Positions 33,697-41,032 of a stretch of 49,344 bases of DNA are shown piece by piece. Within the stretch, counting starts at the first letter, position 1. Each line of letters starts with the position of its first letter. The position numbers were made by a program, and so were the translations under genes. Below the pieces are notes generated by a model. That model made no database searches. It was not told the origin of the DNA and was given only the letters and a program-made list of their open reading frames with translations. The DNA is from an uncultured Muribaculaceae bacterium (lineage in GTDB: Bacteria; Bacteroidota; Bacteroidia; Bacteroidales; Muribaculaceae). The stretch spans positions 1-49,344 of the forward strand of contig CAJUOC010000020.1 in the NCBI GenBank assembly GCA_910587925.1. The letters are read 5' to 3'.

Positions 33697-34115
33697 ATTC
33701 CGGCAGGCGTGGCGGCGTGCAGGCGGCGGTTCTCGCGGCGGAGCAACCAGCGCGCGCGGCGCGGGGTGATGTAAAATCGGGGATGCCCCGCCTCACCCGA
33801 GCACAGCTCCATGATGAGGTCGTCGGGATCGGCAGAGGGACGGGCGTCGCGCAGGGCGGTGTAGTCGGCGTGGATGTCGAGCCAGCGCCGTGCCTCGGCA
33901 TCGCCCTCCACCTCGGGGCGACCGTAGCGGTCGATGTGGCGCAGCTGGCGGCGGGCATAGTCGTACTCGATGTAATACGACGGCGCCTCGGCGGCGAGCA
34001 CCGCCTCCACCACCGCCGACATGTCGGGTATGATGCCGCGCGCGGTCAGCGCGGCCGTATGCCGGCGGCAGCAGCAGATGAAGTCGTGGTCACGGTTAGA
34101 GATACTTTCGTTCAT
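33693..34115 (-). CDS. Unknown protein with its own AT-rich promoter
   Basis: This 141-residue protein starts MNESISNRDH at 34115. No recognised family. It has an early Cys-rich stretch (ICCCRR) and a central acidic segment. Near the C-terminus a short R-F-Y-I-T-P-R-R-A-R segment is followed by a basic tail, which could bind nucleic acid or a partner. The gene has its own promoter in the 74-bp AT-rich gap downstream of the portal gene, so it may be expressed separately from the capsid genes. A small regulatory or assembly role is possible but unsupported. Confidence 0.6.
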   Translation of the reverse strand: MNESISNRDHDFICCCRRHTAALTARGIIPDMSAVVEAVLAAEAPSYYIEYDYARRQLRHIDRYGRPEVEGDAEARRWLDIHADYTALRDARPSADPDDLIMELCSGEAGHPRFYITPRRARWLLRRENRRLHAATPAGI

Positions 34116-34140
34116 TTCAATAAGTGTTGATAGATTTCCA

Positions 34141-34187
34141 TTGCAAATATACAACCATAATTGACAATATCAATTGCATATTTGCAA
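34141..34187 (-). promoter_or_regulatory. Promoter with overlapping inverted repeats
   Basis: On the minus strand TTG (34173-34171), exactly 19 bp, TATATTTG (34151-34144). Two perfect inverted repeats overlap it. TTGCAAATAT (34141-34150) pairs with ATATTTGCAA (34178-34187), covering the -7 box. AATTGA (34159-34164) pairs with TCAATT (34170-34175), covering the -33 box. This is the most AT-rich patch of the cassette and looks like a repressible promoter for the two downstream genes. Confidence 0.65.
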
Positions 34188-34189
34188 TT

Positions 34190-35521
34190 TTAATTTCCTT
34201 TAACAGTTGATTCCGTCTGCGCCACCTTAGCGTCGCGCTCGCCGATGAAGGCGGTGTACGTATCAAGCAGGTCGGTAAGGGTGAGCGAGGCATTGCGCAC
34301 CTGGGCCTCATACATGTCGGTGCCGGTGGCGGCCGACACGTTGCGGCCCAGGAAGGCGTCGCTCAGTCCCGAGATATCGCCCAGGAGCTGCATCTGTAGC
34401 TGTAGCGCCTGGTAAGCGCCGCTGCCCGAGGTGTTTGTGACGACCTGTGTGGGCATCTCGCCCTGGCCGTCTATAGGCACCACCGAGTCGGGCTGCGACC
34501 ACAGGCGCGCCACATCGTCGAGCGTGACGCCACGCGGCAGCCGCCTCACCGGGAAGAGCAGCGTACCCTTGGCCGAGGTGGCGAGCATGGTGTCGATGAG
34601 CACCACCATGCGGTTGATGGTACGCTGCTGGTCGATGACGTCCTCGACAAAGGAGTGTACCTCGCCGTCGGTAAGCGGATACATCTTCACCACAAAGGGA
34701 TGGGAGCCGTGGCCATAAGGCGACAGAGCCGAGTAGAGCAGAGTGCCGTCGGGAGCGAGCCAGCGCTGGCGCCACTCAAATGCCATGTGCATACGCCCGC
34801 CGCGGCCGCTCACGGCCCGCTCCTCGAGCCGCCATACCTCGATGACCCTGCATCGCCCGGCCGGAGACTCAAAAAAGCCCTCGGCCGCCGGAGTCGCCGC
34901 ACCCAGCACGGCATCGGGCGCAAAGGCACGGTCGCCGGCCGAGCCGTCGTAGAGCCGCATCAGCTCGCGCGCCCGCGCGGCCGAGCCGCCGCCAAAGCGG
35001 TTGACAACCTCGCCCGGCGTCATATCGTGGAGCATACCGGCCAGAGTGATGTCGAGGCCGCGCGGGTCAGTATACGGATTCACAAAAAACCGGCGAGGAT
35101 TCACATTGTCGACCCACAGGCCGCTGCCGGCGGGGCGACACTCCGAGGTGACGCGCTGCACGGCGCAGCCCGAGATGACAAATTCCTCGAGCATACGGGC
35201 GTCCAGCTCGGGCAGGCTGTTGCGCGTGGCCAGGCTGCCGGGGGCGAGATCGTAGGCGGCAGCGTCGGCCATCATGCTGCGGTAGCGGCCCACGACGGCC
35301 TTTACCAGCTGGCGTATGAGATTGTTGGTGAGCACGCGGTGGCCGCGGCTGTGCATGAGGTCGCCCTCGCGCACGATGCGCCCCGAGTGGTCGTCGACGG
35401 GGTCGCTCCACTGGTCGCCGTAGGTATAGCGCTTGTGGCGGTCGCGGGCGGTGCGGAATGCCGAGGCTCCGCTCCAGGCGCGGTAAGCCTCGGCCAGTGT
35501 GTCGATGTCTTTAGTATACAT
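34190..35521 (-). CDS. Portal-like phage protein
   Basis: Portal proteins form the dodecameric ring through which phage DNA enters the capsid. This 443-residue protein has the general plan of Bacteroidales phage portals: a basic N-terminus with RDRHKRYTYGDQW, a NNLIRQLVKAVVGRY helix, a central beta-rich domain with an R-x-F-x-V-N-P-Y-T-D turn, and a long helical region with DVIDQQRTINRM like the portal stem. It is near full length with no frameshift. The family call rests on these features and on the neighbouring capsid gene. It overlaps the upstream 182-residue ORF by 11 bases. Confidence 0.7.
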   Translation of the reverse strand: MYTKDIDTLAEAYRAWSGASAFRTARDRHKRYTYGDQWSDPVDDHSGRIVREGDLMHSRGHRVLTNNLIRQLVKAVVGRYRSMMADAAAYDLAPGSLATRNSLPELDARMLEEFVISGCAVQRVTSECRPAGSGLWVDNVNPRRFFVNPYTDPRGLDITLAGMLHDMTPGEVVNRFGGGSAARARELMRLYDGSAGDRAFAPDAVLGAATPAAEGFFESPAGRCRVIEVWRLEERAVSGRGGRMHMAFEWRQRWLAPDGTLLYSALSPYGHGSHPFVVKMYPLTDGEVHSFVEDVIDQQRTINRMVVLIDTMLATSAKGTLLFPVRRLPRGVTLDDVARLWSQPDSVVPIDGQGEMPTQVVTNTSGSGAYQALQLQMQLLGDISGLSDAFLGRNVSAATGTDMYEAQVRNASLTLTDLLDTYTAFIGERDAKVAQTESTVKGN

Positions 35522-36059
35522 AGTCGATAAGTGACAGGTCGGTAGGGATGGTGCCCAGCAGCGACTCGCTCATGCGGTACAGCTCGGGGCCGGGGTCTAC
35601 GACGGCCAGCACACAGGCGGCGCGCGGCGCGGCAGGGCAGCATATCAGCGACGTACCGGCCACCACAGCCACCGGCTCGGCCGGCCCGGGCGCGGCATAG
35701 CGCGAGGCCATGCGCTCCAGGGCAAGTCCCGCATCTGCCGCTGCGACCGGCACCGCCGGCCTCGCCCAGCCCGCGAGCTGCACCGACACCATGCGACGCC
35801 ACGCCTCGGGGATTTCCATCGTCGATGTGACAGGGCCGGCTGCGAGCATTTCGGTGACTTCGGCGGTGACATCCTCCGGCACGAGATGGCACAGCGGCCC
35901 GTGGTCGAGCGCATCGAGATACCACGCGCGCATGGCGCGCCGCAGCCGGGCGTCGAGGTCGATGCCGTCGGTGCGCTCCACAGTTGCCTCAGTGAGGCTT
36001 ACGTTGAGACCGAGCGCCTCGCGCCAGGCCTGCAACATCTGCTTTTCAGTGTAAACCAT
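35511..36059 (-). CDS. Unknown cassette protein, connector-like position
   Basis: This 182-residue protein starts MVYTEKQMLQAW. No recognised family. A charged N-terminal helix is followed by RLRRAMRAWYLDALDHG, then alanine/valine-rich segments with alternating helix and strand. It overlaps the portal gene by 11 bases, which argues for a translationally linked partner. In phages this position often holds head-completion or adaptor proteins, but here that is inference. About 280 bases of repeats separate it from the capsid gene. Confidence 0.55.
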   Translation of the reverse strand: MVYTEKQMLQAWREALGLNVSLTEATVERTDGIDLDARLRRAMRAWYLDALDHGPLCHLVPEDVTAEVTEMLAAGPVTSTMEIPEAWRRMVSVQLAGWARPAVPVAAADAGLALERMASRYAAPGPAEPVAVVAGTSLICCPAAPRAACVLAVVDPGPELYRMSESLLGTIPTDLSLIDYVY

Positions 36060-36071
36060 AGGATTGAAAGT

Positions 36072-36335
36072 TAAGAGGGACGAGTGAAGAGGGACGAGTG
36101 AAGAGGGACGAGTGAAGAGGGACGAGTGAAGAGTTAAGAGTGAAGAGTGAAGAGTGAAGAGTGAAGAGAGCGAGGGACAGGGACGGAGGACGAGAGGAGA
36201 GCATAATCTGATTCTCGTCCCTCTTAACTCTTCACTCGTCCCTTAAAATCTCGTCCCTCTTAACTCTTCACTCGTCCCTTAAATTCTCGTCCCTCTTAAC
36301 TCTTCACTCGTCCCTTAAAATCTCGTCCCTCGTCC
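36072..36335. repeat. Inverted array of 14-, 7- and 35-bp tandem repeats
   Basis: Left half: four perfect copies of a 14-mer GAGGGACGAGTGAA (36075-36130), then five 7-mers GAGTTAA/GAGTGAA (36131-36165). Right half (about 36213-36335): three copies of a unit of about 35 bp containing CTCGTCCCTCTTAACTCTTC, which is the reverse complement of the left half. A 20-base stretch at 36072-36091 has perfect complements on the right side. The block fills the gap between capsid and connector genes and could form several alternative long hairpins. Confidence 0.9.
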
Positions 36336-36343
36336 CTATGAAA

Positions 36344-37609
36344 TTACTTGCCCAGCACGCGCAGGTGGGCGGCGGGATAGCGCAGGGCCAGGCACGATGC
36401 CTCGGTGAGCACCACGGCGTCGGTATTGCGGGTGCCGGAGCTGCGCAGGTCGAGCTTCTCCACGCTGAAGGGGATGTGGCAGTACTTGGTCACGAAGTCG
36501 GGGTCGAGGATAAAGGCGTCTGACTCGTGGGCACACTGGTCAAACACCTCGGAGTGCAGCACATAGAGCGTGCCGAAGTTGGAGCGTATCTCGCGGAACT
36601 GTATGCCCCACTTCACATACGGGTCGCGGCCCATCACCACGCGCGTCACCTGGAGCTTGCCCAGCGCCTCGACAAAGCGCGACCCCGCGAGGAGTATCTT
36701 GTGCTTCGAGCCATTGTTGCCCGTAAAGGCGGCAGTGCACAGCTCCACCAGATCGTCCTCGGTGAGATTGGCGATGTCGATGCGGCGGGTATTGCCGGTC
36801 TGGTACCATATGCCGCCCGTGAGATATACCCACTCCTTCTTGCGCGGGTCGTAGACCTTGCCGCGGGCGCCGAAGAGGAAATTCTTCTCCATGCCCAGAC
36901 GCATGTCGATTACCGCGGCCTCCTCCTGGTCGGAGAAGCTCCAGCCCACCTCCTTGTCGGCGATTTTCTGCAAAGTGCTCTGCTCCACCTGCATCTTGAA
37001 TATCTGGCAATTGTTTGCCGCCTTGCGGGGCAGCGCCTGAAACTGCGGCGTCTGCACATCCAGCTCCGTGGCTGCGCGCCCCATGCGCACCACCTTGGTG
37101 CGCACAGGCATGTCGGGCAGCGACGGACACTCCTCATTGTCGAGCGCGGGCGCGCTGTTGACCGGCGCCACCACCAGCTGGCCGCTCTCGGTCACATCGG
37201 CCAGATAAGCCACCAGATACTTGGGCGAGTCGGGCGTACCCACATTTATCTCCGGGAAGAGCAGCGTCTCCGAGGGCTCAAATATCTTGGAGTCCTTTAC
37301 CGCGATGGTGTAGGTGTACAGCCCGTTGCCGCGGTCAGTCGCCACAGCGTCCTTCACGGGAGCCGACAGCTCCGAGGCAGTCTGCTTGGTATCGACCGAG
37401 TAATACTCCACGGTCATGGCGCCGCAGCGTCGCGAGCCGCCGCAGCGCGAGAGCTGGTCGATAGGCGTGCTCATGGGGCGGATGCGCACGATGCGCTCGT
37501 CGATGGCGTTGCGCAGCAGCTCAGGTGCCGCGATACGGGTTGCCTCGGTGGTGAGGGGAGAGCCGGCCACGTGTTGGCCGCCGGCGGTGCCGTTTACAAT
37601 CTTTGTCAT
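36344..37609 (-). CDS. Major capsid-like protein (HK97/SU10-type)
   Basis: This 421-residue protein starts MTKIVNGTAGG. The second half has the layout of SU10/DUF5309-type HK97-fold capsid proteins: a long acidic helix region (GWSFSDQEEAAVIDM to EKNFLFG), an A-domain helix KHKILLAGSRFVEALGKL, a strand-turn RSNFGTLYVLHSEVF, and an ending in which AFILDPDF, VVLTEASCLALRYP and AHLRVLGK match the usual C-terminal strands. The first 150 residues are less typical, and no protease gene is seen. No frameshift or stop. This is the best-supported phage trace in the cassette. Confidence 0.7.
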   Translation of the reverse strand: MTKIVNGTAGGQHVAGSPLTTEATRIAAPELLRNAIDERIVRIRPMSTPIDQLSRCGGSRRCGAMTVEYYSVDTKQTASELSAPVKDAVATDRGNGLYTYTIAVKDSKIFEPSETLLFPEINVGTPDSPKYLVAYLADVTESGQLVVAPVNSAPALDNEECPSLPDMPVRTKVVRMGRAATELDVQTPQFQALPRKAANNCQIFKMQVEQSTLQKIADKEVGWSFSDQEEAAVIDMRLGMEKNFLFGARGKVYDPRKKEWVYLTGGIWYQTGNTRRIDIANLTEDDLVELCTAAFTGNNGSKHKILLAGSRFVEALGKLQVTRVVMGRDPYVKWGIQFREIRSNFGTLYVLHSEVFDQCAHESDAFILDPDFVTKYCHIPFSVEKLDLRSSGTRNTDAVVLTEASCLALRYPAAHLRVLGK

Positions 37610-37633
37610 TTTGATAAGTGATTAGGTTAGAGA

Positions 37634-37966
37634 TTAGAGAGTGAAGTCGTCGGGCCAGAAAGAGCGCCGTCGATGTGAGAGAAAAGCCGGAGCCGAGGCA
37701 GCGTCGTCGGGCGCATCGGCCGCCGGTGGAGCGAAAGGCACCGCCGGCTCCTCGGGCGGAGCGGGAGCCGGAGCAGGCACCGGAGCCTCCGGCCTGGGAG
37801 CCGCTTCAGCCTGAGCGGGCGCCTCCTCGGCCAGCATCGGGCCGAAGTGGTCGCGCACCGCCTCTGCCAGGGGCGTGCCCTGCGCCAGCGTGGCCAGGAA
37901 GTGCGCCGCCTCGGGATTTGCAGCGAGCAGCGCCGCCACGTCGGGTGATTGAGTTGATTGGTCCAT
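37634..37966 (-). CDS. Acidic Pro/Ala-rich protein, candidate scaffold
   Basis: This 110-residue protein starts MDQSTQSPDV; an alternative ATG six bases upstream (37972) would add two residues. The N-terminal third is a helical LLAANPEAAHFLATL segment. The middle is Pro/Ala/Glu-rich (PAPAPAPPEEP) and the last residues RRRSFWPDDFTL are basic then acidic. A small, partly disordered acidic protein directly upstream of a capsid gene fits a scaffolding protein by position and composition, but no sequence family proves it. It is the first gene of the cassette transcript. Confidence 0.5.
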   Translation of the reverse strand: MDQSTQSPDVAALLAANPEAAHFLATLAQGTPLAEAVRDHFGPMLAEEAPAQAEAAPRPEAPVPAPAPAPPEEPAVPFAPPAADAPDDAASAPAFLSHRRRSFWPDDFTL

Positions 37967-37992
37967 AAACATTTGTTTTGATGAATACGCTG

Positions 37993-38000
37993 CAAAGGTA
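37993..38000 (-). promoter_or_regulatory. Promoter -7 box of the capsid operon
   Basis: TACCTTTG on the minus strand, about 21-27 bases before the two candidate starts of the first cassette gene. The -33 region lacks a TTG. The 38001-38118 stretch upstream is C-rich with no gene that I can support. Confidence 0.6.
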
Positions 38001-38118
38001 GCGCGCCCACCCACCCCCACGTAAGCGCCCCGCGTCCCCTCCGCCCCCGCCCGCATCAATTCCGCCCACCGCAATACTCCGTCCACCCCCGATAGCGCGT
38101 GCGGTAGCCCCTTCTATA

Positions 38119-38149
38119 GTGGCGCGCAGGTTACAAACCTGCGCGCCAC
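38119..38149. repeat. GCGCAGGTT hairpin, GTGG-flanked copy
   Basis: A perfect 14-bp stem GTGGCGCGCAGGTT with loop ACA. Member of the dispersed family also at 16980, 17167, 17351, 38171, 48888 and (half) 49241. Confidence 0.85.
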
Positions 38150-38170
38150 ACAACTATTCCGCCAGCCCTC

Positions 38171-38215
38171 CCCCCATAGTCCGCGCAGGTTTGTAACCTG
38201 CGCGGACTATGGGGG
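38171..38215. repeat. GCGCAGGTT hairpin, 21-bp perfect stem
   Basis: Arms 38171-38191 and 38195-38215 pair perfectly over 21 bp around loop TGT. This is the longest perfect stem of the family in the window. The outer part of the stem matches the ATAGTCCGCG edge of other copies. Confidence 0.9.
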
Positions 38216-38283
38216 AAGGGCGCACTATGCGCGGACTATCGGGGAGGGCGGGCGCACTATCTAAGCAGGTGGTCGGTATGCTC

Positions 38284-38371
38284 GCGCGTGTCGGAGACAC
38301 GCCATTATGGTTAGCCCCGGGTGTAACCCGGGGTATCAGACATCGCTTATCCCGCGCCTCGGAGAGGTGCT
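38284..38371. repeat. GTGTCGGAGACAC composite, partial copy
   Basis: The first 30 bases (38284-38313) are identical to 48933-48962, and GCGCCTCGGAGAGGTGCT at 38354-38371 is identical to 49002-49019. Between them lies a hairpin CCCCGGGT-GTA-ACCCGGGG. The right arm seen at 48933-49130 is not present here; the sequence after 38372 is different. No ORF is credible. Confidence 0.8.
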
Positions 38372-38430
38372 GCGGACTCATCGGCTCAACCGCGCTTCTC
38401 GCCGACGGATGCGCCGCCTCCCCACCCCAC

Positions 38431-38464
38431 AAAAAAAGGTGTGCCGCGCTGAGCGCGGCACACC
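38431..38464 (-). terminator. Rho-independent terminator of gapA
   Basis: A perfect 12-bp stem GGTGTGCCGCGC with its complement and a 3-nt loop, followed on the minus strand by seven T residues, 29 bases after the gapA stop. Confidence 0.95.
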
Positions 38465-38493
38465 CTTGTGGATGCGGTATCTTATGGGGCTGA

Positions 38494-39504
38494 TTAGCCG
38501 TTGATACGTACCATGGTGGCGATGAGGTCGAGCACCTTGTTGGAGTAGCCGATCTCGTTGTCGTACCAGGATACTACCTTTACGAAGTTGGGGGTCAGGT
38601 ATACACCGGCGTTGGCGTCGAAGATGGAGGTGCGGGCATCGCCGAGGAAGTCGCTGCTTACGACAGCATCCTCAGTGTAGCCGAGCACGCCCTTGAGCTC
38701 GCCTTCGGCGGCCTCCTTCATGGCGGCGCAGATATCTTCCTTGGTAGCGGGCTTCTCGAGGTTGACGGTCAGGTCAACTACAGATACGTCGAGGGTGGGG
38801 ACGCGCATCGAGATGCCGGTCAGCTTGCCGTTGAGCTCGGGGATTACCTTGCCCACTGCCTTGGCGGCGCCGGTCGACGAGGGGATGATGTTGCCGGCTG
38901 CGGCACGGCCGCCGCGCCAGTCCTTCATCGAGGGACCGTCTACGGTCTTCTGGGTAGCGGTGGTGGAGTGTACGGTGGTCATCAGGCCGGTAACGATACC
39001 AAACTTGTCGTGGAGCACCTTGGCGATGGGAGCAAGGCAGTTGGTGGTGCACGATGCGTTCGATACAAACTGGGTGCCCTTGACATAGGTGTCGGCGTTT
39101 ACACCGCATACAAACATGGGGGTGTCGTCCTTCGAGGGAGCCGACATTACCACGTACTTGGCACCGGCCTCGATGTGAGCCTGAGCCTTCTCCTTGGTCA
39201 GGAACAGGCCGGTCGACTCTACTACGTACTCAGCGCCTACCTCGCCCCAGGCGATTTCCTTGGGGTCGCGGCATGCGGTCACACGGATGTGCTTGCCATT
39301 GACGATCAGCTCGCTCTTCTCCATGTCGTAGTCTACAGTACCGTCAAACTGGCCGTGCATGGTGTCATACTTCAGCATGTAAGCCATGTAGTCTACGGGC
39401 AGCAGGTCGTTGATAGCCACTACTTCGATGTCGTTGCGCTTGGTCGAGGCACGGAACACGAAGCGTCCGATGCGGCCAAAACCATTAATACCGATTTTTG
39501 TCAT
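38494..39504 (-). CDS. gapA: Glyceraldehyde-3-phosphate dehydrogenase, type I
   Basis: Central glycolytic enzyme that oxidises glyceraldehyde-3-phosphate with NAD. The 336-residue protein starts MTKIGINGFGRIGR, the family's NAD-binding start. The catalytic motif SNASCTTNC has Cys152, and the C-terminal WYDNEIGYSNKVLDL is standard. The upstream in-frame extension lies in the promoter region. It stands alone with a strong terminator, and its promoter overlaps an inverted repeat. Confidence 0.98.
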   Translation of the reverse strand: MTKIGINGFGRIGRFVFRASTKRNDIEVVAINDLLPVDYMAYMLKYDTMHGQFDGTVDYDMEKSELIVNGKHIRVTACRDPKEIAWGEVGAEYVVESTGLFLTKEKAQAHIEAGAKYVVMSAPSKDDTPMFVCGVNADTYVKGTQFVSNASCTTNCLAPIAKVLHDKFGIVTGLMTTVHSTTATQKTVDGPSMKDWRGGRAAAGNIIPSSTGAAKAVGKVIPELNGKLTGISMRVPTLDVSVVDLTVNLEKPATKEDICAAMKEAAEGELKGVLGYTEDAVVSSDFLGDARTSIFDANAGVYLTPNFVKVVSWYDNEIGYSNKVLDLIATMVRING

Positions 39505-39567
39505 GATGTTAGTTGTATATTTTGGGTTGTTGGATTTTCTGTAAGGATACCCTTGTACCTTTTTATC

Positions 39568-39603
39568 GGCCACAAATTTACAAACTTTTTTTGATTTGTG
39601 GCC
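39568..39603 (-). promoter_or_regulatory. gapA promoter with overlapping inverted repeat
   Basis: On the minus strand a TAAATTTG -7 box (39580-39573) lies inside the left arm of a perfect 10-bp inverted repeat, GGCCACAAAT (39568-39577) and ATTTGTGGCC (39594-39603). No good -33 TTG was found. The repeat may be a repressor or activator site; the leader would be about 65 bases. Confidence 0.6.
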
Positions 39604-39669
39604 ACCAATCAAGAAAAAAATCCTTAATCCTCATTAAAGATTTTTTACGGCGCCGCCGGGGGTACCCTG

Positions 39670-40050
39670 CTATCGGCGACGGGAAAAGACGCTGCGCCCG
39701 AAGCAGATGATGCGCAGCACGGCGCCGGCCAGAGTCAGCGCGAGCCAGTCGCGGGGCGCCGTGCCGGGCACAAAGAGAAATGCGGCGCCGGCGGCAAAGA
39801 AGATGGCGCTCCAGGCCTCGATACGCTCCCAGCGGCGGGAGCGCAGGTCGGTGGCCGCCGACGGGTTGAACAGTGCCCCGGCCAGACACACGGCCGCGCC
39901 GCAGGCATATACCCAGCGGTATGCCGGCGCAGCCTCGAAACTCCCGGCCGCCAGCGGCAGCAGTATCGACACGGCTATGGCCAGCAGGCCCAGGCTTGTG
40001 GCCGCCGAGCATATCTCGCGGCGGCGCTGTGGAGAGGTGTTTTTGCTCAT
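39670..40050 (-). CDS. Unknown four-helix membrane protein
   Basis: This 126-residue protein starts MSKNTSPQRR. It has a basic N-terminus, then about four hydrophobic segments (around 17-37, 43-60, 78-94 and 100-118) and a basic C-terminal tail. I do not recognise a family. It is last in the DUF4494-yggS-ftsB operon and overlaps ftsB by ATGA. A membrane role related to division is only suggested by position. Confidence 0.7.
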   Translation of the reverse strand: MSKNTSPQRRREICSAATSLGLLAIAVSILLPLAAGSFEAAPAYRWVYACGAAVCLAGALFNPSAATDLRSRRWERIEAWSAIFFAAGAAFLFVPGTAPRDWLALTLAGAVLRIICFGRSVFSRRR

Positions 40051-40358
40051 TCGATGATAAATACGTCTTCGTTGGGACGGTTCATATTGTATTGCTCCCT
40101 TACGACCTGCTCCATCAGCTCGGGGTCGGTCGAGAGGCGGCGGTTGAGGTCGCGGTAGTACTCGAGGGAGTCGCGCTGCACGGCCAGGCACTCGGTGAGG
40201 CTGTCGATGGCGCGCTGGTACACCACACGGCGCGAGATGGAGTTCTCGCCGAAAAATATCAGGTACACCACCAGCCCGATGCCCACCAGCGTGGGCACGG
40301 CCATGTATCGGCGCAGCCAGGTGCGGCCGGGGCGGTCGCGGCGGGGAGAGTCTGTCAT
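40047..40358 (-). CDS. FtsB/DivIC-type septum formation initiator
   Basis: Small division protein that links late divisome components. The 103-residue protein has a basic N-terminus, one membrane helix (about 22-36), a following heptad-like coiled-coil stretch (about 45-80) and the end EQYNMNRPNEDVFII typical of the family. The length fits. It overlaps the gene on both sides (ATGA with the 126-residue ORF, and the yggS end). Confidence 0.88.
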   Translation of the reverse strand: MTDSPRRDRPGRTWLRRYMAVPTLVGIGLVVYLIFFGENSISRRVVYQRAIDSLTECLAVQRDSLEYYRDLNRRLSTDPELMEQVVREQYNMNRPNEDVFIIE

Positions 40359-41032
40359 GGTCGGGAATAGTTTCGTTGGCCAAAAATCGCGCTGCCCACC
40401 CTCACCATGGTCGAGCCGGCGGCAATCGCCTCCGGGTAGTCGTCGCTCATGCCCATCGAGAGGGTGTCAAATCCGCGCAGATCGGGGCACATCGCCGCGA
40501 TGCGGGCCTTGAGCGAGGCGCCTGCCTCGAAGTCGGCGCGCACGCGACAGGCGTCGTCGGTATTGGTCGCCATCGCCATCAGCCCGCATATATGGGTGGC
40601 GCGCAGGCTCTCGTAGCGGCGGTCGGCAAAGTATGCGAGCAGCTCGTCGGGCGCAAAGCCGGTCTTGGTATCCTCGGCAGCCACATGCACCTGCATGAGC
40701 ACACGGGTCACCACCCCGGCCTCGGCCGAGAGGCGGTCGACCAGGGCGAGCAGCCGCTCGGAGTCGATGCTCTCTATTAAATATGTGCGGCCGATGAGCT
40801 GGCGGGCTTTATTAGTCTGCACATGGCCGATGAAATGCCAGCGGATGTCGGCGGGCAGGGCGGGCTGCTTGGCAAGCAGCTCCTGCACGCGGCTCTCGCC
40901 GAAAGCGCGCTGACCGGCGGCATAAGCCTCGGCCACCGCCTCGGCGGGATGAAACTTCGACACCGCCACCAGCTCGACCCCCGCGGGGAGCGTCGAGGCG
41001 ATGCGGCTCACATTCTCGGCCACCGTGCTCAT
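40355..41032 (-). CDS. yggS: YggS/PROSC-family PLP-homeostasis protein
   Basis: PLP-binding protein with an alanine-racemase fold that balances vitamin B6 and amino-acid pools; it has no known catalytic activity. The 225-residue protein has the PLP lysine Lys26 in VAVSKFHPAE, the GESRVQEL segment, WHFIGHVQTNK and the late LSMGMSDDYPEAI. I chose MSTVAENVSR at 41032, which overlaps the stop of the DUF4494 gene by one base. Confidence 0.94.
   Translation of the reverse strand: MSTVAENVSRIASTLPAGVELVAVSKFHPAEAVAEAYAAGQRAFGESRVQELLAKQPALPADIRWHFIGHVQTNKARQLIGRTYLIESIDSERLLALVDRLSAEAGVVTRVLMQVHVAAEDTKTGFAPDELLAYFADRRYESLRATHICGLMAMATNTDDACRVRADFEAGASLKARIAAMCPDLRGFDTLSMGMSDDYPEAIAAGSTMVRVGSAIFGQRNYSRP

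Larger units (their letters stand above)
33253..38000 (-). mobile_element. Reduced phage-derived capsid/portal cassette
   Basis: Six minus-strand ORFs with two promoters: candidate scaffold, HK97/SU10-like capsid, unknown connector-like, portal-like, and two small unknowns. Absent are terminase, integrase, tail, lysis and replication genes. Both flanks are ordinary host genes: the POT transporter ends at 33175, and gapA ends at 38494 beyond repeats. GC content and codon use resemble the host. No clear attachment-site repeats were seen at the edges. This is either a decayed prophage or a retained capsid module; the sequence does not settle which. Confidence 0.6.

Noticed and set aside
31535..33958. 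807-codon open frame antisense to the POT transporter
   Set aside because: A GC-rich antisense shadow: it covers the transporter and two other genes, and its Arg/His/Gly-rich composition matches no family.
36072..36335. CRISPR array
   Set aside because: Repeats are short, adjacent and inverted, with no unique spacers and no cas genes in the window.
33253..38000. Complete prophage
   Set aside because: No integrase, terminase, tail, lysis, or replication genes, and no attachment-site repeats seen next to the flanking host genes.
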